Shown: positions 53,801 through 62,625, numbered from the stretch's first letter. The stretch: 64,000 nt of DNA from Roseibium sp. MMSF_3544 (GCF_030732845.1 NZ_JASHKA010000017.1:62001-126000), one strand, 5' to 3'. The notes: a model not told the origin generated them from the sequence alone. Translations and numbers: made by a program.

Positions 53801-55923
53801 GCGCCGATCAGGATGTAGTCGCCTTCCATGGCGACAGACCCGCCGAACTGCGCTGCAAAGGTACCAGGAGCACTGAGAGGGCGGCCGTTGGGATCGTTAG
53901 GATCAGGGGCTTCGCCGTCGATCGTGTGGATGAGGCTGCCGGTCGTCAGGTCGAAAAGAAATACGTCGCCTTGACCATCACGCGGCGACCCCACGAGCAA
54001 AAAGTTGTCAATCACGGCGACGGCAGCGCCGAAACTGTCGGCGGTGCTCGGCTGGGGATTGTCGAAGATGATGGGGACGCCCGCTTCTTCAACAGTCGCC
54101 GACACGGTCTCGGTTGTCAGCGACGGTCCGTCGTCGGTGATCCGGATTATCTCAAAAAATTCGCTTCCGAACGGATCTGTCAGATCTCCTTCAACATCTC
54201 CGTCGCCATCGGTGACAGTGAAGTCCAAATAAATATCAATGGGATCGTCGTCTCCGGTCAGTCCGGCATCCGGATGATCGAACCCCGCCAATTGTGTGAA
54301 AACAAAGCTGCCATCGGGCTGAATGACGATCTCGAAAACGCTCTCACCCGAGGTTTCCGTCGTTCCAGTGATCGTTATCACCCCGGTGACTGCGCTGGTG
54401 ACCGTTACGGTTTCCACACGCTCGCCGCCGACCGTCAAATTGTCAGAGTCTTCAACAAACGGAAAGTTGGATTGAAGAATGTCTTCGCGGATAACGAAGC
54501 CATCATCATCTGAGAACACTGTGGCATCGGTCACGGTCGCCCCGTCGGCACCAGGATCGAACAGGAGCTGACCGCTGACTTCAAGATCCAGATCATCGGG
54601 TTCATCAATGAAGACGGGATCAAGGAAATCGGGACCGATAGGGTCCGGGCCGTCATCATCGAAGGTGATCCGGTCGCTGATATTCTCACGGGTCGAAGCA
54701 GTGCTGCCGTCGGAATAGGTCACCGTCAGCTGGGCCAACACTGACCCCGGATCGACCAGGCTGTCGTTGCCGATTGCGATGTCTTCATCAGAACTGTCCG
54801 GGTCGTCATGCCACATCGAGACGTACTGGGCGATGCTGACGCTGCCTTCATCATCAATGGTTATGGCCAACGCAGCCGGGTCGTTTTCGTCGGCGGTTCC
54901 GCCATTGGGGTCGTATCGGCCAACGATCAGGTCCCCTTCCGCAAAGAGGAATATTTCCGCACCTGGGCCGGTGTCCACTTCACCCGTTGTGTAAAGACCG
55001 GACGAAACCGGACCGGTAGAGGCGGCACCCGCGGAATCGACCAGAACCAGTTCAAGCGTGCTGTTCAGAACAGACGTATCGGCGCCGGTGCTGATGGACG
55101 CGTCAACGTCGATGATCTGGTCGCTCGCATAGATGGGTCCGAACGGGAGTAGATCATCGTCGGAACCAATCCCGCCGGCGCTGGTCAAGACGCTGGCGAA
55201 TAAAGCGACAACGTCCGGATCGTAGTCCTGCGCTGTCTCGTCAAATGCGTTGTCGCTGTGCTTCTTACCGTCGGACGTCTCGTCAACGCGGACATTTTCG
55301 AACTGCACGTTTGGATTTCTTGACGTCGGATCATCCAGGAAGACGATCTGCAGATCGGGCACCGTTTCGTCGATCACAAACGGCGATGCGTCCGGCAAGT
55401 CCGCCGTCAGCTCATCAATGAGACCGTCGTTGCCGGCCGGTCCGCCCCCGGTCAACAGATCGGCAATGTTCAAACCATCTCCCAGATCGCCAATCGTGAC
55501 GTCTTCGAAGGTCTGCCCCGATCCCTGCGGCGCACCCAGCGCCGTCGCAAGATTGGTTGTCTCACCGGCCGCTGTCTGGATCTCGTCCGCAGATTGAAGG
55601 CTGGCAATTGCTGTGAATTCATCGATGGAAAGTGTCTTGCCGTCCCCCACCAGGGCGATTTGCGCGCTTGCGTCTCCAGCAAAAAAACTCTGGATGATCA
55701 GTGTTCCGCCGTCGGCGAAAATCATCTGCAGGTCGTCGCCAATCCGGATAAAGGAAATCTCGTCGTTAAGAACCTGGCTGAAATCAACCATGCGTCCGGG
55801 TGCAAGCAAGGAAACGATGCTTTGCTGCGCGTCGGGACGGGTGACGATGAGCGGCACATCCGCTGCATTTTCGTTCGAAGAGTTTGAGACGTCTGCTTGG
55901 GCGACCTGGACGATCTTGTTCAT
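50839..55923 (-). CDS. Type I-secreted RTX protein with seven FG-GAP-like repeats
   Basis: The 1694-residue acidic protein has no Sec signal. An N-terminal domain resembles the start of large T1SS adhesins (MNKIVQVAQADVS...IRIGDDLQMIFADGGTLIIQSFF). A DUF5801-like region (about 180-610) follows. Seven repeats of the FG-GAP type then span about 615-1025 (for example SVAMEGDYILIGAQ and SDVAISGNLLLIGAA). A cadherin-like segment lies near 1140-1245, EF-hand-like Ca sites near 1255-1375 (DLNGDGVD, DENGDGVINAED), and an RTX block at about 1560-1605 (GTDGDDILIGGLGADTLTGGAGADTF). The C-terminal secretion region follows. No transporter genes are in this window. Confidence 0.85.
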   Translation of the reverse strand: MNKIVQVAQADVSNSSNENAADVPLIVTRPDAQQSIVSLLAPGRMVDFSQVLNDEISFIRIGDDLQMIFADGGTLIIQSFFAGDASAQIALVGDGKTLSIDEFTAIASLQSADEIQTAAGETTNLATALGAPQGSGQTFEDVTIGDLGDGLNIADLLTGGGPAGNDGLIDELTADLPDASPFVIDETVPDLQIVFLDDPTSRNPNVQFENVRVDETSDGKKHSDNAFDETAQDYDPDVVALFASVLTSAGGIGSDDDLLPFGPIYASDQIIDVDASISTGADTSVLNSTLELVLVDSAGAASTGPVSSGLYTTGEVDTGPGAEIFLFAEGDLIVGRYDPNGGTADENDPAALAITIDDEGSVSIAQYVSMWHDDPDSSDEDIAIGNDSLVDPGSVLAQLTVTYSDGSTASTRENISDRITFDDDGPDPIGPDFLDPVFIDEPDDLDLEVSGQLLFDPGADGATVTDATVFSDDDGFVIREDILQSNFPFVEDSDNLTVGGERVETVTVTSAVTGVITITGTTETSGESVFEIVIQPDGSFVFTQLAGFDHPDAGLTGDDDPIDIYLDFTVTDGDGDVEGDLTDPFGSEFFEIIRITDDGPSLTTETVSATVEEAGVPIIFDNPQPSTADSFGAAVAVIDNFLLVGSPRDGQGDVFLFDLTTGSLIHTIDGEAPDPNDPNGRPLSAPGTFAAQFGGSVAMEGDYILIGAQYDLRFSGGGGGRGPRQGEAHLFDANTGNLIASFESPPRVFNPSQPSLNNPTRSGNDQFGSDVAISGNLLLIGAAGVPDGGTRGGQAFLFDAENPDADPIIIRNPGASREDQFGSAVDIDGSYLVVSAPSNGTSAGEVHLFDTAGNFILSFVDPSPDTQDSFGSDVAIQGNLVVVGARREDGAEINSGEAYLYSFDAASGTSQLLHTFVDPEPVQNGFFGFSVAIDGNQVVIGASARDASVNENGRTYVFDATTGDLIQTLEDPTPSPFGRDDMGEAVSIDGNTIAVGAPGDSTLGNDVGQVYVFQSGTGAFNATLDLSSLVSFGNDGPASGGGFSFKVFDAQDFGTLTSGGTQVRIVSDGTTLTGFLDDGTNADELDDGDTTVFTLTIDETNAEFILLGDLDHGTDDTIPLEFGPYIIATDADGDSVSLDNQVTINVANDDAPTITSDGGGDTATINVKDQITDVTDVDATDPDGQTLTYAITGGADEALFSIDSSSGELSFIAPPNFVLGGDNDYEVEITVSDFGGQTDVQTINVTVTDPNDPIIIDLNGDGVDLTAPENGVEFDIDGDGVAEQIGWVGPDDGMLVLDIDGSGVIENGFEVFSEVFDGGSYADSLEALASLDENGDGVINAEDAAFNDIKIWQDTNADGVSQEDELRSLIEHGISSIDLNAARTDLTLNGNTVFAEGTYTKVDGSTGAYAGVSFGAANEVSNDNEETTRQSTAIAAGTALVLYAASAEEVLAGLLSIDIKGDPPIGAVDIGEDLTVVYTPPVGHEGKDVVELELAFADGSTVMRSIELDVHTEASSLETTTTVVETGDAVDPADQSTEAVSAPEAAVAVTVTGSVIEGDGSDNILIGTDGDDILIGGLGADTLTGGAGADTFVLNSLAEADLITDYTFGDGDKLHLGQLLENAFGASTDATDFVRAHRDENGDVRIEVDQDGSQDDGHAWQEAAILQDHASMGETIRVVLDGQGVEAEIAVNVA

Positions 55924-56280
55924 TATTTTTCACTCGGCAAGTTGGCGACTGCTTTTTAAGCCCACACCCCCACCATTGTCATTTTTCTCACCCTTTTTGA
56001 AGCCCACGCAAAGTTAACTTTGGTTAAGGTAAACGTGCAAGGGCAATTTTAAATTGAATTGTCGAACAACACAGCGAATGTCGCTCGAGATGGTCTTGTT
56101 CTCTTTGCGCGGGGGCAAAAAGTCTCAATGGTTCCAAGAGGTAATTGCCTCGCCGAGACGTAATTCACCGAAACATGCGAACCGTGGTGCTTACTCAACG
56201 TTTTCCTCAATACTGTTGCGAGTAACCCAGTTCCTCGGGAAGCTCGTATTGCAGGATGTGGCTCTTTACGCTGGTGATTT
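55924..56280. other. AT-rich spacer, likely promoter of the RTX gene
   Basis: It contains TTAACCAAAGTTAAC (minus strand, 56013-56027), similar to a CtrA half-site pair but with a six- rather than seven-base spacer. The near-palindrome CAATTTTAAATTG lies at 56044-56056. The plus-strand open frame at 56054-56347 has no ribosome site. The aldehyde dehydrogenase gene ends at its right boundary. Confidence 0.5.
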
Positions 56281-57741
56281 TCATGCGTTCAGCCCTCCGA
56301 AGTCCGAGTCGCCGAGTGCGCGTGTGACCCTTTTCAAAACAAGGTAATCGTTGAGCGCCAACGCCGAGCAGTCGTGACCAATGCCGGACTGGCCAATCCC
56401 GCCGTGGGGGAGATCGATGTCGTACTTCACCCCGTTGATCTGGATTTCGCCGTAGCGGAGCGCGGCAGCAAAAGCTTCTGCCTTCGCCAGGTCACGTGTG
56501 AACAGATAGGCGGTCAGTCCCCCTTCCTCGCAGTCGTTCGCCATGTCGATCAAACCCCGCTCGTTTTCGAAGGGGATCAGGCTGACAATCGGGCCGAAGG
56601 TTTCTTCCCGATAGACGGACATGGTTTCGGTGACATGGTCCAGCACCGTCGGCGCAATGTAGTGGCCCTTGTTCAGGTGAGCCGGACGATCGCCCCCGGC
56701 CAGAAGCGCGGCGCCCCCGTTGACCGCGTCGTCGACCAAGCCCTTGATCCTCGTCCAGGCGCGCCGGTCGATGACCGGCCCGGTGGTGATGTCGGCGGTT
56801 TTGTCGAATCCGACCCTGGCTGCTCTGGCGCGCGCAACAACTTTTTCGGTGAAGGCAGCGTGAACGGATTGCGCCACGAAGACCCTGTTCGGAGAGACGC
56901 AAATCTGCCCGGCATTTGAAAATTTGACGCCGCAGACCACATCGGCTGCAAGATCGAGATCGGCGTCCTCGAGCACCAGAACCGGCGCGTTGCCTCCCAG
57001 TTCCATGGAGTAGCGTTTGATCGATGTTGCACCGGTGCGCATGATGTGCTGCCCCGTCGGTGTGGATCCGATCAGTGTGATCACCTGCGGGATCGTCGAA
57101 GCGGTCATTGCATCGGCCACATCATATCCGTCCGTGCACAAGATCTGGACGACCCCTTTCGGCAGGCCGATCTTTTCGCACAGCATTCCAACCGCATAGG
57201 CGGAAATGGGGGTTTGCTCCGAGGGCCGGATGATGATCGGACATCCTGCCGCCATCGCCGGTCCGATCTTGAAGGCGAGGTTCAAAAGCGGAAAATTCCA
57301 GGCAAGATAGGCGAGCGCGACACCTGCGGCCTCGTGCACCATCTTGTGTGCGTGTGTTCCGGCCCGGTCGACAACACCGATATCGTGGATGCGGGCAATT
57401 TCCTCCGCATAGAACTCGAGCGAGACCACCAGCCTGTCCCAGTCCTCGTGGGTCTGGGCCCAGGGTTTGCCCATCTCGAAATGTACGCAATCGCGAAGAA
57501 ACTCTTCGTGAGCGACCACCTGATCTCGCAGCTTGCGCATCCAGCTCTGACGCTCAGCGACAGGTGCCTTTGACCAGTCGTGAAAGGCGTCCCTTGCCGA
57601 TTGCAGCGCACGTTCTGCATCTTTCAGACCGGCAGTCTGGACAGTGGCCACGGGTTCCTCTGTCGCCGGATTGATCACCTCCCTTTGCCCTGATCCATCG
57701 GACAACGCACCGTCGATGTACATTTTGGTCGGGAAATCCAT
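56281..57741 (-). CDS. NAD(P)-dependent aldehyde dehydrogenase family protein
   Basis: The 486-residue enzyme oxidises an aldehyde to its acid. It has the nucleotide-binding strand and helix LAWNFPLLNLAFKIGPA, GSTPTGQHI, the general-base glutamate in MELGGNAPV, and the nucleophilic cysteine in FSNAGQICVSPNRVF. It is similar to succinate-semialdehyde dehydrogenase-like and ALDH of broad substrate. ATG 57741 has GAGG six bases upstream (the frame extends four codons to a TTG). No operon partner. Confidence 0.9.
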   Translation of the reverse strand: MDFPTKMYIDGALSDGSGQREVINPATEEPVATVQTAGLKDAERALQSARDAFHDWSKAPVAERQSWMRKLRDQVVAHEEFLRDCVHFEMGKPWAQTHEDWDRLVVSLEFYAEEIARIHDIGVVDRAGTHAHKMVHEAAGVALAYLAWNFPLLNLAFKIGPAMAAGCPIIIRPSEQTPISAYAVGMLCEKIGLPKGVVQILCTDGYDVADAMTASTIPQVITLIGSTPTGQHIMRTGATSIKRYSMELGGNAPVLVLEDADLDLAADVVCGVKFSNAGQICVSPNRVFVAQSVHAAFTEKVVARARAARVGFDKTADITTGPVIDRRAWTRIKGLVDDAVNGGAALLAGGDRPAHLNKGHYIAPTVLDHVTETMSVYREETFGPIVSLIPFENERGLIDMANDCEEGGLTAYLFTRDLAKAEAFAAALRYGEIQINGVKYDIDLPHGGIGQSGIGHDCSALALNDYLVLKRVTRALGDSDFGGLNA

Positions 57742-57954
57742 GGGGTACCTCAATCAAAAAGCATTGCGATATTGGTCTTGATCCGGGCACCAATGTAAAG
57801 TGTCGGCGCGCCAGTCTCGTGCGTAGAGTTTCCCGCGCGTCCTGCGTTGAGTTTTGCGTTGCAGGTTCCGAAGAAGTTGTTTGAACAAGGCTTTTTGTCT
57901 TGCCGACCTGAAGCTTCGGCACTCACAAACCCACTTTTTTTGAGGTGAAAGCAA

Positions 57955-58440
57955 ATGGCACAAGATTCACCGGGGCTCGGTGCCCGCCTGATGCGCCTGC
58001 CGGGGCAGTTGCTTTTGGCCCTGGTCAATGCAACCGCTTTGCTGGTCATCGCAGCCTGCGTCCTCGCACTCGTCGTTTTGAACCGGGTCGATCAGGCCGG
58101 GGCACAGCTTGCAGGAACAGTGACCGAGGCAGCGCTTTCTAAATTGGATATGACACCGTCCGACTTGAAATCCAGCTTGCAGGCCATCGGCGGACGGATC
58201 GAAGAGCTCTCGGTGCAGATGGAAAGCCCGGGCAACGGCGACAATCGCGCGTTGACGCAACAGCTCAATGCTTTGAACCAGAACCTCAACGACCTGAAGC
58301 TTGCGGCACAAAACATCGGGGCGGTTGGACCTGAGGTGACCGATGCTGCCTTCAGGCAGGCGGGATCCATGCTCACCGACTCGCTTTTCGCTTTGAGAGG
58401 GTGCACAGCCAATCAACCGACCGGCGCCCAGGGGAGCTGA
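57955..58440 (+). CDS. Membrane-anchored helical protein of unknown function
   Basis: The 161-residue protein has one N-terminal membrane helix (about residues 17-42, LLLALVNATALLVIAACVLALVVL). A predicted amphipathic helical, coiled-coil-like region with regular heptad-like spacing follows (TPSDLKSSLQAIGGRIEELSVQM; LTQQLNALNQNLNDLKLAAQNI), and one cysteine near the end (ALRGCTANQ). The orientation suggests a periplasmic helical tail. ATG 57955 follows GAGGTGAAAGCAA. I recognise no family. Confidence 0.65.
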   Translation: MAQDSPGLGARLMRLPGQLLLALVNATALLVIAACVLALVVLNRVDQAGAQLAGTVTEAALSKLDMTPSDLKSSLQAIGGRIEELSVQMESPGNGDNRALTQQLNALNQNLNDLKLAAQNIGAVGPEVTDAAFRQAGSMLTDSLFALRGCTANQPTGAQGS

Positions 58441-58506
58441 TCACATGGCGCGCGAAGTGAGTGAGCAGACGCTTCCTCTGCCGCAATGACCGCAGCGCCA
58501 GCCCGA

Positions 58507-58812
58507 TCAGCCCTGAAACACGTCGGCCCATTCGGGGTGCTTTTGCCTTTGGGCATTCACGTAAGGGCAAAGCGGAACAATCTTGACCTGCTTCGTCTTC
58601 GCATCAGCAACAAGACGTTCCACGAGGGCCTTGCCAATGCCAAGACCGCGCATGGCATCCGGAACGCCGGTGTGGTCCGCGATGATCAGATGGTCATTGA
58701 CGATCGAAAACGTCAGTTCGGCCGGTTCGTCGATGCCGTCAACGACTGCAACATAGCGGCCCTTGGCACCATGGCGCTCAAGCGTGATCGATGGGGAAAC
58801 CGGTTCGGACAT
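58507..58812 (-). CDS. GNAT N-acetyltransferase, YjdJ-like
   Basis: The 101-residue protein is a minimal GNAT fold: AELTFSIVNDHLIIADHTGVPDAMRGLGIGKALVERLVADAKTKQVKIVPLCPYV. The RGLGIGKAL segment is the acetyl-CoA loop, and LCPYV is typical of small YjdJ-like proteins, whose substrates are unknown. ATG 58812 follows AGGAGGCAAGA closely; the longer frame to 58857 is unlikely. Confidence 0.9.
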   Translation of the reverse strand: MSEPVSPSITLERHGAKGRYVAVVDGIDEPAELTFSIVNDHLIIADHTGVPDAMRGLGIGKALVERLVADAKTKQVKIVPLCPYVNAQRQKHPEWADVFQG

Positions 58813-58918
58813 TCTTGCCTCCTGAAACGCGCTTTCACGTCTTAATTGTACGAGCATCTTTGCTGGTCCGGATCATTTGTTCGTCCTGAAAGGGATACGA
58901 TTGAGTGCGAACGTCGCA

Positions 58919-58942
58919 CGGTCCTCCTCCTCAGGAGGACCG
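58919..58942. other. Perfect hairpin in the GNAT-pirin gap
   Basis: CGGTCCTCCT/AGGAGGACCG with a four-base loop. No T-run follows on either strand, so function is uncertain; it may reinforce termination after the pirin gene. Confidence 0.5.
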
Positions 58943-59039
58943 CCAGGTCTGTCGCAAAGGATGGGCGGCAAATCCAGAGGTTCGCCCAGTGTTCGGATGT
59001 GCGCGCAGTCTTGATCCTCAGCACAATCCAACAAGTGAA

Positions 59040-59062
59040 GGGGAGGGCCTTGTAGCCCTCCC
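59040..59062 (-). terminator. Probable terminator of the pirin gene
   Basis: On the minus strand GGGGAGGGC/GCCCTCCCC is followed by TTCACTTGTT, eight bases after the pirin stop. The U-run is weak. Confidence 0.6.
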
Positions 59063-59069
59063 CGGCCAT

Positions 59070-59774
59070 TTAAGCAGCCAGATCGAACAGCAGGAACTCC
59101 GCGTTTTCCTGCGCGGTCAGGTTGATCCTGCCGCTGTCGAGCAGGCCGAGCCCGTCGCCGGCGCTCAGAACCTGACCGCCAGTGCTCACCTTGCCCTTGA
59201 CGATCTGCAGCCAGACCTTGCGGCCGGCCTTGATCTCGAAACCGACGCTCTTGTCCGCCGTGAGCAGGGACGCATAGAGATCGACATCCTGGTGGATAAC
59301 GACGGACCCATCACGGCCGTCGCGCGACCCGATCAGGCGCAAAGTGTCCTGACGTTCGACATCAGGAAACGCCTTTTGCTCGTAGCTCGGCTGAAGGCCG
59401 TCGGCTTCCGGCACGATCCAGATCTGCAGAAAGTGGACCCCTTCGGTGTCCGAGTGGTTGTACTCGCTGTGGCGAACGCCGGTGCCGGCGCTCATGCGCT
59501 GCAGGTCACCCGGCCGGATCACCGAGCCAGTTCCAAGGGAATCCTTGTGCTCCAGACCACCGGAGACGACATAGGAGATAATCTCCATGTTCTGGTGCGG
59601 ATGGGTCGGAAATCCTGCAGAGGGCGCAACCCGGTCCTCATTGATAACGCGCAAGGCGCCGAAACCGATATGGTTCGGATCGAAATAGGAGCCGAAGGAG
59701 AACGTGTGCTTGCTCTTCAGCCAGCCGAAATCGGCGTCGCCGCGGGCGTCCGAAGGACGTAAAATCTGAGACAT
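59070..59774 (-). CDS. Pirin family protein
   Basis: The 234-residue protein has two cupin domains. Pirin landmarks include FPTHPHQNMEIISYVVSGGLEHKDSLG with three metal-binding His plus Glu, and GVRHSEYNHSD. Some bacterial pirins have quercetin 2,3-dioxygenase activity; others bind partners such as pyruvate dehydrogenase. ATG 59774 opens MSQILRPSDARGDADFGWLKSKHTFSFG, the usual start. Alone on its strand. Confidence 0.93.
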   Translation of the reverse strand: MSQILRPSDARGDADFGWLKSKHTFSFGSYFDPNHIGFGALRVINEDRVAPSAGFPTHPHQNMEIISYVVSGGLEHKDSLGTGSVIRPGDLQRMSAGTGVRHSEYNHSDTEGVHFLQIWIVPEADGLQPSYEQKAFPDVERQDTLRLIGSRDGRDGSVVIHQDVDLYASLLTADKSVGFEIKAGRKVWLQIVKGKVSTGGQVLSAGDGLGLLDSGRINLTAQENAEFLLFDLAA

Positions 59775-59901
59775 GGTTCAATCCTTTCCCAACTGTGGCA
59801 CGGAACGGTCCGTGCGCTGTTGGGCTTAAGATTGTCGCGCTTTACTGTTTTTACAATTGCGCTGAAATTGGACAATTAGTCATGGATTATTGAACAATAT
59901 C

Positions 59902-60468
59902 CTATTGAACTGCCTTGGGCAGATCTGCACGCAGGCGATTATGTTCCGCGATGTCGCGTGATCGCTTGGCGTCGACGATCATCGTGTTGCCGTTGGGATC
60001 AAACGCGGCCTTAAAAGTGAAGGCGATTGCACTTGGCCCAAGGTCGCCAAGCAATTCATGCCGTTCAACCGCTTCTTCCCAGTCCGGCTGGTGGTTCTTG
60101 GGAACCCACCAAAGCACATAAGGCGGGTAATCCAGCGCCTCCTTCACGAAAAGATGGCCGAGGCGCAGGATTTCCGCGTGTGGACCCCGGTAGACCGCCG
60201 CGAGCGCGGATTCCAGGTCTTGCCAAAGGGAAATCGTCGACGGAGCCCAGCCATCGCCGTTGTCGGTCCAGTATTTCGGAAACACCTGCTCGCCCCAGAT
60301 TTCCGTTTCCGGTTCGTCGTCATATCCAGCGCGCGCAATGAACCCGTCAGCGCGCTCCATGGCGGCCCAAATGGCAGGTTCATGGTTGAAGAAGTCGTCA
60401 TTCACCGGGTCGTCCGCCCGGGTACGGAACTGCGCAAACGTATAAAGCGCGAGCCAGTGATCGGACAT
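59902..60468 (-). CDS. DUF3291 domain protein
   Basis: The 188-residue protein has the family's AL/AxYTFAQFR start, ISLWQDLESALAAVYRGPHAEIL, and VLWWVPKNHQPDWEEAVERHELLGDLGPSAIAFTF. Related proteins are dimeric alpha/beta-barrel-type proteins of unknown function. ATG 60468 precedes MSDHWLAL. It is separated from pirin by 127 bp and may share a transcript. Confidence 0.88.
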   Translation of the reverse strand: MSDHWLALYTFAQFRTRADDPVNDDFFNHEPAIWAAMERADGFIARAGYDDEPETEIWGEQVFPKYWTDNGDGWAPSTISLWQDLESALAAVYRGPHAEILRLGHLFVKEALDYPPYVLWWVPKNHQPDWEEAVERHELLGDLGPSAIAFTFKAAFDPNGNTMIVDAKRSRDIAEHNRLRADLPKAVQ

Positions 60469-60606
60469 GTCTCCTCCCGTTCGATCGCCGCCAAAGAGTG
60501 TCCGTATTCAGGTTGGTCTGCAAGACTTTGTTGTTCAGGTGAAACAGTTTGTTGCCAGATCCGGGTGGAAAAACTGGTCGGGCTTGTCCTAAAAGCAGGA
60601 AGTGGT

Positions 60607-61476
60607 ATGCCTGCCGGCAAAACACGACCCGCCGGAAAGGAATTCAACTTGGACGATCTCAGCCTCTTCTCCCTCAGCCTGCTCGCACTTTCGCTTCTTG
60701 CGACGGGCGTTGTGGCCGGGATTATTGCGGGATTGCTCGGTGTCGGCGGCGGGATCGTGATCGTGCCTGTGCTCTACTACATGTTCACGGCGCTGAAGAT
60801 CGATCCGTCGGTGCTGATGCATGTCGCGGTTGGAACGTCACTGGCGACGATCCTGGCAACAGGGGCGTCGTCCGCGCGCGCGCACTACAAGCGCGGCAGC
60901 GTCGATATGGATCTGCTGAAGCGATGGTGGTGGGCCATCGCGCTTGGTGTTCTTGCAGGTGCGACGCTGGCTGGTAACATTTCCGGTGGCGCACTGACGC
61001 TCGTTTTCGGGATTGTCGCGCTTGCAGTTGCAGCCAACATGATGTTCCGAAAGGACGGATCCCACCTTGCCGACAAGCTGCCCGGTTCTCCGTTCAAGGA
61101 AGTGCTCGGTTTCCTGATCGGCGGGATCTCGGTGATGATGGGCATTGGTGGGGGCACTCTTGGCGTCCCGACCTTGACGCTCTTCAACTATCCGATCCGC
61201 AAGGCGGTTGGCACAGCGGCGGCAATCGGTCTGATCATCGCAATTCCGGGGACGCTTTTGTCCATCTATTTCGGCTTCGACCTTGACGGCAGGCCACCGC
61301 TCTCACTCGGTTATGTCAACCTGATCGGGTTCCTTCTGATTATTCCGGCTTCGACCCTCACCGCGCCGCTCGGTGCGAAAATCGCACATGCCATTGATCC
61401 GTCGAAACTCAAACTCGTGTTCGCGTTGTTTCTTGGCTTCACCGGCCTGCGAATGATCTACGACGTGTTCTTTTGA
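60607..61476 (+). CDS. TauE/SafE-family sulfite/organic anion exporter
   Basis: The 289-residue membrane protein has about eight helices in two repeats with the GGGxxG motifs: GIIAGLLGVGGGIVIVPVLYY and GGISVMMGIGGGTLGVPTL. Members move sulfite, sulfoacetate or other organosulfur anions. ATG 60607 has AGGAAG six bases upstream; TTG 60649 (AAGGA upstream) is an alternative and would remove 14 residues. It is 116 bp from azlC, same strand. Substrate here is unknown. Confidence 0.9.
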   Translation: MPAGKTRPAGKEFNLDDLSLFSLSLLALSLLATGVVAGIIAGLLGVGGGIVIVPVLYYMFTALKIDPSVLMHVAVGTSLATILATGASSARAHYKRGSVDMDLLKRWWWAIALGVLAGATLAGNISGGALTLVFGIVALAVAANMMFRKDGSHLADKLPGSPFKEVLGFLIGGISVMMGIGGGTLGVPTLTLFNYPIRKAVGTAAAIGLIIAIPGTLLSIYFGFDLDGRPPLSLGYVNLIGFLLIIPASTLTAPLGAKIAHAIDPSKLKLVFALFLGFTGLRMIYDVFF

Positions 61477-61591
61477 GCGCAGGACAAGCATCCGTGATAA
61501 GTGGATCAAAAGGTTTCATTGGTTCTGAAGCAACATTTTCGGGATAGTGACCGGCCCGCAAATGGGTCCGGGCTCCGAACTTAGGTCGTAA

Positions 61592-62293
61592 ATGCTTGAA
61601 AAAAATGTCACTCTCAGCCTGAGCGGCTGCGTGCAAGGCGCTTTGATGTGCATACCGGTCTTCCCCGGCATCATCGTGTTCGGCGCAGTGTTCGGCACTG
61701 TGGCGGCGCAAAAGGGTCTGTCGTTTCTCGAAACGCTGTTGATGAACTCGATTGTGTTTGCGGGCGCCAGCCAGTTTGTTGCGATGGAGATCTACAGCGA
61801 ACCGCTGGATCGGGCGACGCTCATTGCCATGGTGGGCGTTACGGCCGCCGTCAACATGCGCATGTTGCTCATCGGGGCAAGTCTGCGGCCCTGGCTTGGC
61901 ACGGTGCCGGGCTACAAGACATATCCGGCCCTGTTTTTCCTGACAGATCTCAATTGGCTCCTTGCGCTGTCGCAATACGAAAAGGGCGCACGTGACTGGG
62001 GCATCTACCTGGGAAGCGGATTGATCATCTGGGCGGTTTGGTCGCTTTCCGTGATCCCCGGCTATTTCGCCGGAAGCCTCATTTCCGATCCGAAAGCCTT
62101 TGGCCTCGATGTCATCCTGCCCGCCTTTTTTGTCGCCCTGCTTGTGCCGCTCTGGAAAGGAAAACGGCAGACCGTCTCCTGGCTTGCGGCCGGGGCGGTC
62201 GCCTGGGTCACCTGGGCATTGTTCGGCGGCTATTGGGGCATTTTTACAGGCGCGATCGCCGGTGCGTTTGCGGGGGCCTATTTTGATGAGTGA
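61592..62293 (+). CDS. azlC: AzlC-family branched-chain amino acid exporter subunit
   Basis: The 233-residue protein has seven or so helices and the AzlC pattern: GIIVFGAVFGTVAAQKGLSFLETLLMNSIVFAGASQFVAM and AVNMRMLLIGASLRPWL. With AzlD it exports leucine, valine or related amino acids. The stop overlaps the azlD start by eight bases. ATG 61592 begins MLEKNVTLSLSG. Confidence 0.92.
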   Translation: MLEKNVTLSLSGCVQGALMCIPVFPGIIVFGAVFGTVAAQKGLSFLETLLMNSIVFAGASQFVAMEIYSEPLDRATLIAMVGVTAAVNMRMLLIGASLRPWLGTVPGYKTYPALFFLTDLNWLLALSQYEKGARDWGIYLGSGLIIWAVWSLSVIPGYFAGSLISDPKAFGLDVILPAFFVALLVPLWKGKRQTVSWLAAGAVAWVTWALFGGYWGIFTGAIAGAFAGAYFDE

Positions 62294-62606
62294 AGGGGCC
62301 TTTACCGCGGACAGCATGGTCCTGGTCGCCATACTCGGCATGGCAGCGGTTACCTACGCGCTCAGAGCCGGTGGCTACTGGATCATGGGCCGCGTCACCG
62401 TCACCCCCCGGATACGCCGCGGCCTGGAAGCCTTGCCCGGTGCGATCATCGTTTCCACCATCTTGCCCATCGTGTTGCAGGGCGGCCTCGTCGTTGGTTT
62501 GTGCCTGATCGTTGCCGTTGGCGTGCAGCAGAGGGTGAAAAAGGAATACATCGCCGTATTTTGTGCCGCTGCCGCCGCAGCAGGCCTTCGCGCCTCTGGG
62601 CTTTAG
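62286..62606 (+). CDS. azlD: AzlD-family exporter subunit
   Basis: The 106-residue partner has four helices and the AzlD core TYALRAGGYWIMGRVTV and RGLEALPGAIIVSTILP. It is coupled to azlC by an eight-base overlap (ATGAGTGA). No terminator is visible before the convergent neighbour, 20 bp away. Confidence 0.92.
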   Translation: MSEGAFTADSMVLVAILGMAAVTYALRAGGYWIMGRVTVTPRIRRGLEALPGAIIVSTILPIVLQGGLVVGLCLIVAVGVQQRVKKEYIAVFCAAAAAAGLRASGL

Positions 62607-62625
62607 CCGGGGGCTCTGGCGGCTC

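Noticed and set aside
56054-56347. 97-codon plus-strand frame between the RTX and aldehyde dehydrogenase genes
   Set aside because: No ribosome site; its 3' part is antisense to the dehydrogenase gene end.
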